This document shows positions 8,559 to 17,832 of a stretch of DNA of 64,000 bases, piece after piece (positions within the stretch are counted from its first letter, which is position 1; every line of letters begins with the position of its first letter). The DNA is from 34-65-8 sp046294735 (GTDB lineage: Bacteria > Pseudomonadota > Alphaproteobacteria > Sphingomonadales > Sphingomonadaceae): assembly GCA_046294735.1 (NCBI GenBank), contig JBKBKB010000001.1, positions 372,001 to 436,000 of the forward strand. Reading direction: 5' to 3'. The translations under genes and the position numbers were made by a program. The notes under the pieces are model-generated. The model worked only from the letters and a program-made list of their open reading frames with translations. It was not told the DNA's origin and searched no databases.

Positions 8559-10088
8559 ATGGAAATCCGCGCCGCTGAAATCTCCAAGGTCATCAAGGAC
8601 CAGATCGCCAACTTCGGCACCGAGGCGGAAGTCTCGGAAGTCGGCTCGGTGCTCTCGGTCGGTGACGGTATCGCCCGCATCCACGGCCTCGACAAGGTAC
8701 AGGCCGGTGAAATGGTCGAGTTCGCTAACGGCGTGCAGGGCATGGCCCTGAACCTCGAAGCCGACAACGTCGGCGTCGTGATCTTTGGCGCAGACAGCGA
8801 GATCAAGGAAGGTGACAGCGTCAAGCGGACCGGCACCATTGTGGACGTGCCGGTGGGCAAGGGCCTGCTCGGCCGCGTGGTCGACGCGCTCGGCAACCCG
8901 ATCGACGGCAAGGGGCCGATCGTCGCCGAGAAGCGCAGCCGCGTCGAAGTGAAGGCACCCGGCATCATCCCGCGCCAGTCGGTGCATGAGCCCGTCCAGA
9001 CCGGCCTCAAGGCTGTCGACGCGCTGGTTCCGGTCGGCCGCGGTCAGCGCGAGCTGATCATCGGTGACCGTCAGACCGGCAAGACCGCCGTCGCGATCGA
9101 TACCTTCATCAACCAGAAGGAAGTGAACGCGGGCGACGACGAGAAGAAGAAGCTCTACTGCGTCTATGTCGCGGTGGGCCAGAAGCGCTCCACGGTGGCA
9201 CAGATCGTGAAGCAGCTCGAAGAGAACGGCGCGATGGAATATTCCATCGTGGTTGCCGCGACCGCTTCGGAGCCGGCCCCGCTGCAGTACCTCGCGCCCT
9301 ACACCGGCTGCGCCATGGGAGAGTACTTCCGCGACAACGGCATGCACGCCGTGATCGTGTACGACGACCTTTCCAAGCAGGCCGTCGCCTACCGCCAGAT
9401 GTCGCTCCTGCTGCGCCGCCCGCCGGGCCGCGAAGCCTATCCGGGCGACGTGTTCTATCTGCACTCCCGTTTGCTGGAGCGTGCGGCCAAGATGAACGAT
9501 GCCGAAGGCGCCGGTTCGCTGACCGCGCTGCCGATCATCGAAACCCAGGCAGGCGACGTGTCGGCCTACATTCCGACCAACGTGATCTCGATCACCGACG
9601 GCCAGATCTTCCTTGAAACCGGCCTGTTCTATCAGGGCATCCGCCCGGCGATCAACGTCGGCCTTTCAGTGTCGCGTGTGGGCGGTGCCGCCCAGACCAA
9701 GGCGATGAAGAAGGTGGCCGGCTCAATGAAGCTGGACTTGGCTCAGTACCGCGAAATGGCTGCCTTCGCCCAGTTCGGCTCGGACCTCGACGCCTCGACC
9801 CAGAAGCTGCTCAACCGCGGTGCGCGCCTGACCGAGCTGCTCAAGCAGAAGCAGTTCAGCCCGATGCCGTTCGAAGAGCAGACCGTGTCGATTTTCGCCG
9901 GTACCAACGGCTACCTCGATGCCGTTGGCACCGACCGGGTGACAGAATACGAAGCCGCCATGCTCAGCTTCATGCGCAACGAACATGCCGACGTGCTGGC
10001 GCTGATCCGCGACACCAAGGATTTTGGCGATGAAGCCAAGTCCAAGACAGTCGCGGCGCTTGATGCCTTCGCCAAGCAGTTCGCCTGA
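8559..10088 (+). CDS. atpA: F1F0 ATP synthase subunit alpha
   Basis: 509 residues. Non-catalytic nucleotide-binding subunit of F1. Walker A GDRQTGKTAV and the family signature PAINVGLSVSRVGG are visible. It follows atpH after 11 bp and is clearly in the same operon. Confidence 0.99.
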   Translation: MEIRAAEISKVIKDQIANFGTEAEVSEVGSVLSVGDGIARIHGLDKVQAGEMVEFANGVQGMALNLEADNVGVVIFGADSEIKEGDSVKRTGTIVDVPVGKGLLGRVVDALGNPIDGKGPIVAEKRSRVEVKAPGIIPRQSVHEPVQTGLKAVDALVPVGRGQRELIIGDRQTGKTAVAIDTFINQKEVNAGDDEKKKLYCVYVAVGQKRSTVAQIVKQLEENGAMEYSIVVAATASEPAPLQYLAPYTGCAMGEYFRDNGMHAVIVYDDLSKQAVAYRQMSLLLRRPPGREAYPGDVFYLHSRLLERAAKMNDAEGAGSLTALPIIETQAGDVSAYIPTNVISITDGQIFLETGLFYQGIRPAINVGLSVSRVGGAAQTKAMKKVAGSMKLDLAQYREMAAFAQFGSDLDASTQKLLNRGARLTELLKQKQFSPMPFEEQTVSIFAGTNGYLDAVGTDRVTEYEAAMLSFMRNEHADVLALIRDTKDFGDEAKSKTVAALDAFAKQFA

Positions 10089-10114
10089 GTCCAAGCCTAA
10101 ACTAGGGAGCCGAA

Positions 10115-10984
10115 ATGGCCTCGCTCAAGGAACTCAAGGGTCGGATCAACTCGGTCAAATCGACCCAGAAGATCACCAAGGCCAAGCAGATGGTCGCTGC
10201 GGCCAAGCTGCGCCGTGCCCAGGCGGCAGCGGAAGCTGCCCGTCCCTATGCCGCGCGCCTCTCGGCCGTGATGGCTTCGTTGGCCGGCAAGGTCAGCGGG
10301 GACAGCGCGCCGAAGCTGCTGGCCGGCGCCGGCGGCGACAAGCGCCACCTGCTGGTGGTGGTCAACACCGACAAAGGCCTGTGCGGCGGTCTCAACTCCA
10401 ACCTCGTCAAGGAAGCCAAGCTGCGCGCCCGCGCGCTGATGGCCGAGGGCAAGGACGTGACCTTCTACCTCGTCGGCAAGAAGGGGCGGGCCCCGCTGAA
10501 GCGCGAATTCACCAGTCAGATCGGCACCGGCTTCGACACCAGCACGGTCAAGCAGCCCGGCTTCGAGGAAGCCGATGCCATTGCTGCCGAACTGATCGGC
10601 ATGTTCGAGGATGGCCAGTTCGACGTCGCGCACCTGATCTACCCGACCTTCAAGTCGGCGCTGGCGCAGGACCCGACCACGGTCCAGCTGATTCCCGTCC
10701 CGGCCCCGGCAACGGCGGTTGAAACCGACGCGGTGGTCGAATACGAACCCGGCGAGGAGGAAATCCTCGAAGAACTGCTGCCGCGCTACGTCAAGACGCA
10801 GATCTTCGGCGCGCTGATCGAACGCGAGGCGAGCGAACAGGGCGCTTCGATGACGGCGATGGACAACGCCACGCGCAACGCGGGCGAGCTGATCCAAAAG
10901 CTCACGATCGTCTACAACCGCCAGCGTCAGGCGGCGATTACCACCGAACTCATCGAAATCATCGCTGGCGCCGAAGCGCTCTAA
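10115..10984 (+). CDS. atpG: F1F0 ATP synthase subunit gamma
   Basis: 289 residues. Central rotor shaft of F1. The N-terminal helix SLKELKGRINSVKSTQKITKAKQMVAAAKLR-type block (residues 3-33) and the C-terminal NATRNAGELIQKLTIVYNR helix are diagnostic. In the middle (~residues 190-215) there is a Pro/Ala/Val/Glu-rich insertion, as commonly seen in alphaproteobacterial gamma subunits. 26 bp after atpA, with an AGGGAG ribosome site. Confidence 0.98.
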   Translation: MASLKELKGRINSVKSTQKITKAKQMVAAAKLRRAQAAAEAARPYAARLSAVMASLAGKVSGDSAPKLLAGAGGDKRHLLVVVNTDKGLCGGLNSNLVKEAKLRARALMAEGKDVTFYLVGKKGRAPLKREFTSQIGTGFDTSTVKQPGFEEADAIAAELIGMFEDGQFDVAHLIYPTFKSALAQDPTTVQLIPVPAPATAVETDAVVEYEPGEEEILEELLPRYVKTQIFGALIEREASEQGASMTAMDNATRNAGELIQKLTIVYNRQRQAAITTELIEIIAGAEAL

Positions 10985-11006
10985 TTCGAAGGCTAAGGAA
11001 ACCAAA

Positions 11007-12464
11007 ATGGCCACCGCACCCGTCCTCAACCAGATCACCAATGGCACCATCAGCCAGGTCATCGGCGCCGTCGTCGACGTGCAGTTCCCCGGTGAACTGC
11101 CCGCGATTCTGACCGCGCTGGAAACCAGCAACAATGGCCAGACCCTGGTGCTTGAAGTCGCCCAGCACCTGGGCGAGAACACCGTCCGCACCATCGCGAT
11201 GGACGCGACCGAAGGCCTGACCCGCGGCCAGACCGTGGTCAGCACCGGAGCGCAGATCTCGGTGCCGGTGGGCCCCAAAACGCTCGGCCGGATCATGAAC
11301 GTGATCGGAGCGCCGATTGACGAGCGCGGCCCGATCGGTGCGGAGAAGACCTCCCCGATCCACGCCGAAGCCCCGCTGTTCGTCGACCAGTCGACCGAAG
11401 CGGCCATTCTGGTCACCGGGATCAAGGTGATCGACCTGCTCGCGCCTTATGCCAAGGGCGGCAAGATCGGCCTGTTCGGCGGCGCGGGCGTGGGCAAGAC
11501 CGTGCTGATCCAGGAACTGATCAACAACATTGCAAAGGGCCACGGCGGGGTGTCGGTGTTCGCTGGCGTGGGTGAGCGGACCCGCGAGGGCAACGATCTC
11601 TACCACGAATTCCTCGACGCAGGCGTTATCGCCAAGGACGCCGATGGCAACGCCACCAGCGAAGGCTCCAAGGTTGCGCTGGTGTTCGGCCAGATGAACG
11701 AGCCTCCGGGCGCGCGTGCCCGCGTGGCGCTGTCGGGCCTGACCATGGCTGAATACTTCCGCGATGAAGAAGGCCAGGACGTGCTGTTCTTCGTCGACAA
11801 CATCTTCCGTTTCACCCAGGCGGGTTCGGAAGTGTCGGCACTGCTCGGCCGTATTCCTTCGGCAGTGGGCTACCAGCCGACCCTGTCGACCGACATGGGC
11901 AACCTGCAGGAACGCATCACCTCCACCACCAAGGGTTCGATCACCTCGGTGCAGGCGATCTATGTGCCTGCGGACGACCTTACCGACCCGGCCCCGGCCA
12001 CCTCGTTCGCCCACTTGGACGCCACGACCACGCTGAGCCGCGCGATTTCGGAGCTGGGCATCTACCCGGCGGTGGACCCGCTCGATTCGACCAGCCGCGT
12101 GCTCGAACCGCGCGTCGTCGGCCAGGAGCATTACGAAACCGCCCGCCGCGTTCAGGAAACGCTGCAAAAGTACAAGAGCCTGCAAGACATCATCGCCATT
12201 CTCGGGATGGATGAACTGTCGGAGGAGGACAAGCTGACCGTCGCGCGCGCGCGCAAGATCCAGCGCTTCCTCAGCCAGCCGTTCCACGTGGCCGAAGTGT
12301 TCACCAACATTCCGGGCGTGTTTGTCCAGCTGGAAGACACCGTAAAGTCGTTCAAGGCGGTGGTTGACGGCGAATACGACCACCTGCCCGAAAGCGCCTT
12401 CTACATGGTCGGCGGGATCGAGGACGCGGTCGCCAAGGCCAAGAAGATGGCTGAGGACGCCTGA
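11007..12464 (+). CDS. atpD: F1F0 ATP synthase subunit beta
   Basis: 485 residues. Catalytic subunit. Walker A GGAGVGKTVLIQ, the catalytic glutamate in GERTREGNDLYHE, the DELSEED lever as DELSEEDK, and PAVDPLDSTSR are all present. It follows atpG after 22 bp with an AAGGAAA ribosome site. It has a short, Ala/Pro-free N-terminus compared with some relatives. Confidence 0.99.
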   Translation: MATAPVLNQITNGTISQVIGAVVDVQFPGELPAILTALETSNNGQTLVLEVAQHLGENTVRTIAMDATEGLTRGQTVVSTGAQISVPVGPKTLGRIMNVIGAPIDERGPIGAEKTSPIHAEAPLFVDQSTEAAILVTGIKVIDLLAPYAKGGKIGLFGGAGVGKTVLIQELINNIAKGHGGVSVFAGVGERTREGNDLYHEFLDAGVIAKDADGNATSEGSKVALVFGQMNEPPGARARVALSGLTMAEYFRDEEGQDVLFFVDNIFRFTQAGSEVSALLGRIPSAVGYQPTLSTDMGNLQERITSTTKGSITSVQAIYVPADDLTDPAPATSFAHLDATTTLSRAISELGIYPAVDPLDSTSRVLEPRVVGQEHYETARRVQETLQKYKSLQDIIAILGMDELSEEDKLTVARARKIQRFLSQPFHVAEVFTNIPGVFVQLEDTVKSFKAVVDGEYDHLPESAFYMVGGIEDAVAKAKKMAEDA

Positions 12465-12468
12465 TCAA

Positions 12469-12726
12469 ATGGCACTGCACTTCGAACTCGTCACCCCGGC
12501 CCGTCTGGTTCGCTCCGAGGACGTCCACATGGTGGTCGTCCCCGGCACCGAAGGCGAATTCGGCGTGCTGGAAGGTCACGCGCCGTTCATGAGCACGATC
12601 CGCGACGGCGCGGTGCAGGTCTACAAGACCGAAGGCAGCGCGCCCGAACTGATCGAAGTGCGCGGCGGATTTGCCGAAGTCGGCGAGAACGGCCTGACCG
12701 TGCTGGCAGAGCACGTCGAAGGCTGA
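12469..12726 (+). CDS. atpC: F1F0 ATP synthase subunit epsilon, short form
   Basis: 85 residues, starting 4 bp after atpD. It contains only the N-terminal beta-sandwich (PGTEGEFGVLEGHAPF, IRDGAVQVY, RGGFAEV). The C-terminal two-helix domain that inhibits ATP hydrolysis in E. coli is missing: the gene ends at EHVEG. Short epsilon subunits are common in alphaproteobacteria, where the separate zeta protein takes over inhibition; no zeta gene is in this window. Confidence 0.95.
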   Translation: MALHFELVTPARLVRSEDVHMVVVPGTEGEFGVLEGHAPFMSTIRDGAVQVYKTEGSAPELIEVRGGFAEVGENGLTVLAEHVEG

Positions 12727-12739
12727 ACATGCACCGCAG

Positions 12740-13048
12740 TTAGCGCGGCACCGCCACCCGGGTGCACTGTTCCGGCACCATCCGCCCAACGGTCCACGTC
12801 GCGCTATCGCCCTTGTTCCAGAAATCGTGTGTGCCCTTGGTGTAACGCGCGCCAGAGGCTGAAGCGACAGAAGGCAAGCGGATCGTCTCTGCTCCGTTCA
12901 CCTTCACAAAGGCGATGTTCCCCCGAACATCGACTTGCAAGCGGGTGCCTCGATCACATTCAAAGAACGCGCTTACCCCCGGCCCACCCTTTGGTACGCA
13001 GCCGCTTGCGACGATCAGCATCGCGGCCATGACAATTACACGCCTCAT
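12740..13048 (-). CDS. MliC-like lysozyme-inhibitor lipoprotein
   Basis: 102 residues. A signal sequence ends in a lipobox (VASGC, Cys17), so it is probably a lipoprotein. The rest fits the MliC (membrane-bound inhibitor of C-type lysozyme) beta-barrel: FECDRGTRLQV near residue 29, then LPSVASASGARY, FWNKGDSATW, and a second Cys in EQCTRV that can disulfide-bond to the first. The SGARY loop is the lysozyme active-site-blocking segment in the family. It converges on atpC and lies 24 bp downstream of the crystallin-like gene on the same strand. Confidence 0.8.
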   Translation of the reverse strand: MRRVIVMAAMLIVASGCVPKGGPGVSAFFECDRGTRLQVDVRGNIAFVKVNGAETIRLPSVASASGARYTKGTHDFWNKGDSATWTVGRMVPEQCTRVAVPR

Positions 13049-13072
13049 AGCGGCCTTCCCCTCTTTCTGCTT

Positions 13073-13681
13073 TCAGCCAGCGGTGTTGCTGCACAGGACG
13101 TCACGGAGAACGACCTGTCCATTACGCGTTTCCATTTTCTGATACACCGACATACGCCAGCCCATGTCGACGCAAAAGGCATTTGCGGTGCGTTCAGCGC
13201 AGGCGACAGTTGCCGAACCGCGGTTGCAGGCCTGCACTTCCCGCCCGTATCGCATCGGCAGACTGAAGTACTGCGACATCATGCCCCGTAGCGATTCCCC
13301 GCCATTGCCAACGTTCCCGCCACCCCAATTTCCGCCGGTATACCGTGCGGACTGAACCACCAGACCGGCGCCAAAGACGCCGAGGCGGGTGCGGTCTTGA
13401 TTCACCGTCACGCATGTGCCGCGATAATTGGGCTGCGAACACAGCTGCCATTCTCCCTGCGGCACGCGGATCGACTTGACCCGCCACGCAAGGCCCAGAT
13501 CAGGCTCTTCAGACTGGATGGCAACTGCCGGGCCGGTGTAGTTGATATCACGATAAATGATCGCCTCTGTATTGCCGGGAACAGGCAACGGCGTCGGCCG
13601 GGTCTGCGCTACCACCGGGCCAAGTGCAGCGGATGTTGCCAGCACGCCAAAAATAAAAGCGAAAACGGAATATCGGGACAT
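13073..13681 (-). CDS. Secreted beta/gamma-crystallin-fold protein
   Basis: 202 residues from the ATG at 13681, which has AAGGAAA about 8 nt upstream. Signal peptide ~1-26 ending PVVAQT. Residues ~40-115 look like a two-motif beta/gamma-crystallin (AIIYRDINYTGPAVAI, then GEWQLCSQPNYRGTCVTV). A Gly/Asn-rich linker and a Cys-containing C-terminal half follow (VQACNRGSATVACAERTANAFC) that I do not recognise. Extracellular or periplasmic location is likely. It probably shares a transcript with the MliC-like gene, suggesting an envelope-defence or stabilising role. That role is inferred from context only. Confidence 0.75.
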   Translation of the reverse strand: MSRYSVFAFIFGVLATSAALGPVVAQTRPTPLPVPGNTEAIIYRDINYTGPAVAIQSEEPDLGLAWRVKSIRVPQGEWQLCSQPNYRGTCVTVNQDRTRLGVFGAGLVVQSARYTGGNWGGGNVGNGGESLRGMMSQYFSLPMRYGREVQACNRGSATVACAERTANAFCVDMGWRMSVYQKMETRNGQVVLRDVLCSNTAG

Positions 13682-13941
13682 ACGCGGTTTCCTTTTGGGC
13701 AAGCCAAGTTACGCGACCGATGTTTTTATATTTGTCGTGGCGACATAATAAGTGCCAACCTGCCCGCCACGTCAAGTTATCTTCATCGCTAACGGAAAGC
13801 TAAGCCTACCTTCGATTCCGCACGCGCAATCCCCTTGCATCGACCAGCGCCATGTGGCCATCGGCAAAGTGCCTTGCCTTGCGCCATCCTTGCCCGCATG
13901 GTTCATGCCCGACCATGACCATGGCAAGGGACGCAACCAGC

Positions 13942-16101
13942 ATGACCAGCATTTCCCGCCGCGCGCTCGCGGCTTCGCTCGCCTTTACCGCGCTCGGGGC
14001 CGCTCCCCTCACCGCACAGCAGACAGGAGAAACAGTGGCCGACCAGACCGCCGAAGCAGACGTCGATCCCTACATCTGGCTGGAGGAAGCCCGCAGCGAG
14101 GAAGCGCTCGCATGGGTCAAGGCCGAGAACGAGCGCACCATGGAGCTGCTCGCAAGCGACCCCCGGTTCGAGCAATTGAAGGCCGAGGCGCTGGCGATTC
14201 TCGACAGCACCGACCGCATCCCGTTCGTCTCGATCCGCCCCGACGGCCTGTACAATTTCTGGCAGGACAAGGCGAACCCGCGCGGGCTCGTGCGCAAGAC
14301 CACGCTCGCCAGCTACCGCACAGACAAGCCCGAGTGGGAGGTCGTGCTCGATGTCGATGCGCTGGCCAAGGCTGAGGGCAAGGAATGGGTCTACCAGGGC
14401 TCGACCTGCCTCCCGCCCGAACAGCGGATGTGCATGATCGCGCTGAGCGACGGGGGCAAGGACGCCACCGTGCTGCGCGAATTCGACATGGTCACGAAGG
14501 CGTTCGTGGAGGGCGGGTTCGAGCTGCCGGAAAGCCAGGGCAACATCCAGTGGATCGACCGGGATACCCTGCTGGTCACCCGCAACTTCGACAAGTCGCT
14601 CCAGACCGAGAGCGAGTATCCCTTCACCTCCCGCGTGTGGAAGCGCGGCCAGTCGATCGACCAGGCGCAGGAAATCTTCCGCGGCTCGCCCAAGGACGTG
14701 TGGTCGGGCGCCAGCCTGCTGCGCGATGGCAAGGCAGTGATCCACGGCATGACCGCTTTCCGCGCGGTCAGCTTCCACGAGACCGAGTACTACTTCCAGC
14801 ACAACGGTGAATGGCTGCGGCTCGATATCCCGCTCAAGGCCTCGCCCTACGGGATTGTTGACGGGCACATCCTGTTCTCAACCGATGTCGACTGGGAAAC
14901 GCAAGGCCAGACCTTCCCGGCAGACTCGCTCGTCGCGGTGAACCTTGAGGCGTTCAAGGCCGACCCCAACGGTGCGAAGAAGACGCTCGTCTGGGCCCCG
15001 GCTGACCGCCAGACCAAGCAGGGCGCGGCGATCACCTCGGACAGCCTTTATGTCAACCTGCTCGACAATGTGCGCGGCAAAGTGGTGAAGTTCGATTTCG
15101 ACGGCGCAAATTGGGTGCAGAGCCCGGTCGACCTGCCGGAAAACGCCACCATCGGCATTGCCGCCTCATCCAACGAACGCGACGAGGTGATGTTCACCGT
15201 CACCGACTTCCTCAACCCCTCGCGCCTGTTTTACCGCGATGGCACCGGCGCACCGGCGGAAGTGCTGAAGACCTCGCCGTCCTATTTTGACAAGGCAGGG
15301 GCCGAAGTGGTCCAGTTCGAGGCGACCAGCAAGGACGGGACCAAGATTCCCTACTTCGTGGTCAAGCCCAAGGGCATGAAGCTGGATGGCACCGCGCCCA
15401 CCCTGCTGACCGGTTATGGCGGCTTCCAGGTCCCCCGGCTGCCCGCCTACCTCGGCACCACCGGCAAGCTGTGGCTGGAGCGCGGCGGGGTTTATGTGCT
15501 GGGCAACATGCGCGGCGGCGGCGAATTCGGGCCCAACTGGCACCAGACCGCGATCCGCGAGAACAAGCAGCGCACTTGGGACGATTTCATCGCCATCGGT
15601 GACGATCTGGTGGCGCGCAAGATCACCAGCCCGCAGCACCTCGGCATTCAGGGCGGCAGCCAGGGCGGCCTGCTGGTCGGCACCGCCTTCACCCAGCGGC
15701 CGGACCTGTTCGGCGCGGCGATCGTGCAGATCCCGCTGTTCGACATGCTGCGCTATCACCTGATCGGCCGCGGCGCTTCGTGGATCGGCGAATATGGTGA
15801 CCCGCGCATTCCGGAGCAGCGCGCCTGGATCGAGGGTTACTCGCCCTACCAGAAACTGGTTGCGGGTGTGGACTTTCCGGCGCCGTTCCTGTGGGCCTCC
15901 ACCGCTGACGACCGCACTCACCCAGCGCATGCGCGCAAGGGTGCGGCACGGCTCAAGGAACTTGGCCAACCTTACTATTACTACGAGGAAATGACCGGCG
16001 GGCATTCAGGCGGGGTGGACAACGAACAGCGCGCCCAATTGCAGGCGCTCCAGTTCGTCTACCTGCTCCAAAGACTGGCCGGGCAGGCGGACGGCCAGTA
16101 G
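13942..16101 (+). CDS. S9A prolyl-oligopeptidase family serine peptidase, secreted
   Basis: 719 residues from the ATG at 13942 (ATGs at 13915 and 13921 are alternatives). Signal peptide ~1-26 ends LTAQQ. A beta-propeller region follows from DPYIWLEE, then an alpha/beta-hydrolase domain with Ser573 in GGSQGG, Asp at 656/657 (STADDRTHPAH), and His688 in GGHSGG. The family cleaves short Pro-containing peptides. The signal peptide indicates periplasmic action. Monocistronic, as the next gene is on the other strand. Confidence 0.92.
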   Translation: MTSISRRALAASLAFTALGAAPLTAQQTGETVADQTAEADVDPYIWLEEARSEEALAWVKAENERTMELLASDPRFEQLKAEALAILDSTDRIPFVSIRPDGLYNFWQDKANPRGLVRKTTLASYRTDKPEWEVVLDVDALAKAEGKEWVYQGSTCLPPEQRMCMIALSDGGKDATVLREFDMVTKAFVEGGFELPESQGNIQWIDRDTLLVTRNFDKSLQTESEYPFTSRVWKRGQSIDQAQEIFRGSPKDVWSGASLLRDGKAVIHGMTAFRAVSFHETEYYFQHNGEWLRLDIPLKASPYGIVDGHILFSTDVDWETQGQTFPADSLVAVNLEAFKADPNGAKKTLVWAPADRQTKQGAAITSDSLYVNLLDNVRGKVVKFDFDGANWVQSPVDLPENATIGIAASSNERDEVMFTVTDFLNPSRLFYRDGTGAPAEVLKTSPSYFDKAGAEVVQFEATSKDGTKIPYFVVKPKGMKLDGTAPTLLTGYGGFQVPRLPAYLGTTGKLWLERGGVYVLGNMRGGGEFGPNWHQTAIRENKQRTWDDFIAIGDDLVARKITSPQHLGIQGGSQGGLLVGTAFTQRPDLFGAAIVQIPLFDMLRYHLIGRGASWIGEYGDPRIPEQRAWIEGYSPYQKLVAGVDFPAPFLWASTADDRTHPAHARKGAARLKELGQPYYYYEEMTGGHSGGVDNEQRAQLQALQFVYLLQRLAGQADGQ

Positions 16102-16145
16102 AATCAGGTATTTGGGGGCGGCCGACATGGTCGCCCTCCGCTGCC

Positions 16146-16415
16146 TCAGCGGGTTGGCGCGTGGAAGTCGGGCGGCTTGCGCGCCACCCATTCGACGAAC
16201 TTTGCGAGGGCTGCATTTTCCAGCAACCGCGCCCGATCTTCACCAATCCTCGCTAGCTCGGAATTGTTGAAGTTGGCGTGGATCGCCTTGTGGCAGATCG
16301 GGTGGACCGGCACTGTGCCCTTGCCCTTCTTGGCCTTGGGCACGGGGTGATGCGCCTGCATCAGCGTATCGAACGGTCGCCCGCAAAGCCAGCAGGTCAG
16401 CGGTTCGGCGCTCAA
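16146..16415 (-). CDS. Small HNH-type nuclease-domain protein
   Basis: 89 residues starting from a TTG that overlaps the glmU stop (TTGA). A zinc-knuckle CWLCG at residues ~8-12, the AHHPVPK motif, and HPICHKAIHANFNN with further Cys/His match the compact HNH fold. Such small chromosomal HNH proteins are widespread and mostly uncharacterised. No terminase or restriction partner is adjacent. Translation is probably coupled to glmU. Confidence 0.75.
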   Translation of the reverse strand: MSAEPLTCWLCGRPFDTLMQAHHPVPKAKKGKGTVPVHPICHKAIHANFNNSELARIGEDRARLLENAALAKFVEWVARKPPDFHAPTR

Positions 16416-17770
16416 CCCTTCTTCTCCGCCGCCTTCTTCTTCTTCATCGTATCATGGAAGCGGTCGGCCCAGCCCGGCTTCACGATCTGCTCTCCGCGCA
16501 CCATGCGCAGATCACCCGGGCCAACATCGCGGCTGACCGCGCTGCCTGCCGCCACGATCGCGTCGGCACCGATGGTCACCGGCGCGATGAGGGCGCTGTT
16601 CGATCCGATGAAGGCGCGTTCACCGATCACCGTCTTGTACTTGAAATAGCCGTCATAATTGCAGGTGATCGTGCCCGCGCCGATGTTCGCCCCCGCGCCC
16701 ACTTCGGCATCGCCAAGGTAGGTCAGGTGGTTGGCCTTGGCGCCGGGGCCAAGCGTGGTCTTCTTCATTTCAACGAAGTTACCGACCTTGCTCCCGCGCT
16801 CCATCACCGATCCCGGGCGCAGGCGGGCATAGGGGCCGACTTCGCAGCCTTCGCCCACGGTCGCGCCCTCAAGGTGGCTGAATGCGCGGATGCGCGCGCC
16901 GCTGGCCACGCTGACGCCGGGGCCGAACACGACGTGGGGCTCCACCGTGACATCGGCGGCGACTTCGGTGTCGTGACTGAAGAACACCGTTTCCGGCGCG
17001 GTCAATGTGACGCCGTCCGCCATCATCGCCTCACGCCGCAAGCGCTGCCAGCGCGCTTCGGCCTGAGCCAGTTCGCCGCGGCTGTTGATGCCCTGCACTT
17101 CGTCCGGATCGCCGGTCACCACCACCGCGCAGCGGCGCCCATCGGCGTTGGCGACGTTGACCACATCGACGAGGTAGTATTCGCCCTGGGCGTTGTCGTT
17201 GCCGACCCGCGCCAGCAGGTCGAACAGGTCCGCCGCGCGCGCCGCCATCAGGCCGGAATTGCACAGGCGGCACTGGCGCTCTTCCTCGCTCGCATCCTTG
17301 TGTTCGACCATCTTGAGGATGCGGCCGCTCTCGTCCGCGATCACCCGACCATATTGCAGCGTGTCCTCCGGCGCGAAGGCGAGCACGACCACCGCCGGGG
17401 CATCGGGCGCGTGGAGCCGGTCGAGCATCCGCTGCATCGTCTCCGGCCGCACGAACGGCACATCACCATAAAGCACCAGCACATCGCCCGCGAACCCGGC
17501 CAGCGCGCCTTCCGCCTGCTGAACCGCGTGCCCCGTGCCGAGCTGGGGTTCCTGCAGGCAGGTCTGCGCGCGGCTGCCGAGCGCGCTCTCCAACTGCTCG
17601 CGCCCGCTGCCCACCACCACGACTTGCCGCGCTGGCTCCAGCACAGCGACCGAGGCCATCAGATGATCGAGCATGGCCCGCCCGGCAATCGGATGCAGCA
17701 CCTTGTGCAGGCCGGATTTCATGCGGGTGCCCTTGCCCGCGGCGAGGATGACGGCAGCGATGTCTCTCAT
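16412..17770 (-). CDS. glmU: Bifunctional GlmU: glucosamine-1-phosphate acetyltransferase / N-acetylglucosamine-1-phosphate uridylyltransferase
   Basis: 452 residues, normal length. It makes UDP-GlcNAc for peptidoglycan and LPS. The N-terminal pyrophosphorylase signature LAAGKGTRMKS lies at residues ~8-18, with YGDVPF for the metal site. The C-terminal hexapeptide left-handed beta-helix contains NFVEMKK, KANHLTYLGDAEVG and NYDGYFKYKT, which belong to the acetyltransferase active site. The ATG at 17770 aligns the nucleotide loop to the family N-terminus. A Lys/Glu-rich tail precedes the overlapping HNH gene. It is divergent from gph (62 bp apart). Confidence 0.98.
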   Translation of the reverse strand: MRDIAAVILAAGKGTRMKSGLHKVLHPIAGRAMLDHLMASVAVLEPARQVVVVGSGREQLESALGSRAQTCLQEPQLGTGHAVQQAEGALAGFAGDVLVLYGDVPFVRPETMQRMLDRLHAPDAPAVVVLAFAPEDTLQYGRVIADESGRILKMVEHKDASEEERQCRLCNSGLMAARAADLFDLLARVGNDNAQGEYYLVDVVNVANADGRRCAVVVTGDPDEVQGINSRGELAQAEARWQRLRREAMMADGVTLTAPETVFFSHDTEVAADVTVEPHVVFGPGVSVASGARIRAFSHLEGATVGEGCEVGPYARLRPGSVMERGSKVGNFVEMKKTTLGPGAKANHLTYLGDAEVGAGANIGAGTITCNYDGYFKYKTVIGERAFIGSNSALIAPVTIGADAIVAAGSAVSRDVGPGDLRMVRGEQIVKPGWADRFHDTMKKKKAAEKKG

Positions 17771-17832
17771 GGTTAAGCGCCTTGCCACCAAATGCTTGCC
17801 GATTGAAGAATCATCCGCCACCGCGCTGGGCC

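Noticed and set aside
10959..12383. 474-codon open frame opposite atpD
   Set aside because: Same cause: no domain, composition typical of shadow frames.
16454..17776. 440-codon open frame opposite glmU
   Set aside because: A GC-rich antisense shadow: glmU on the other strand is unambiguous and the frame has Ala/Arg/His-biased meaningless sequence.
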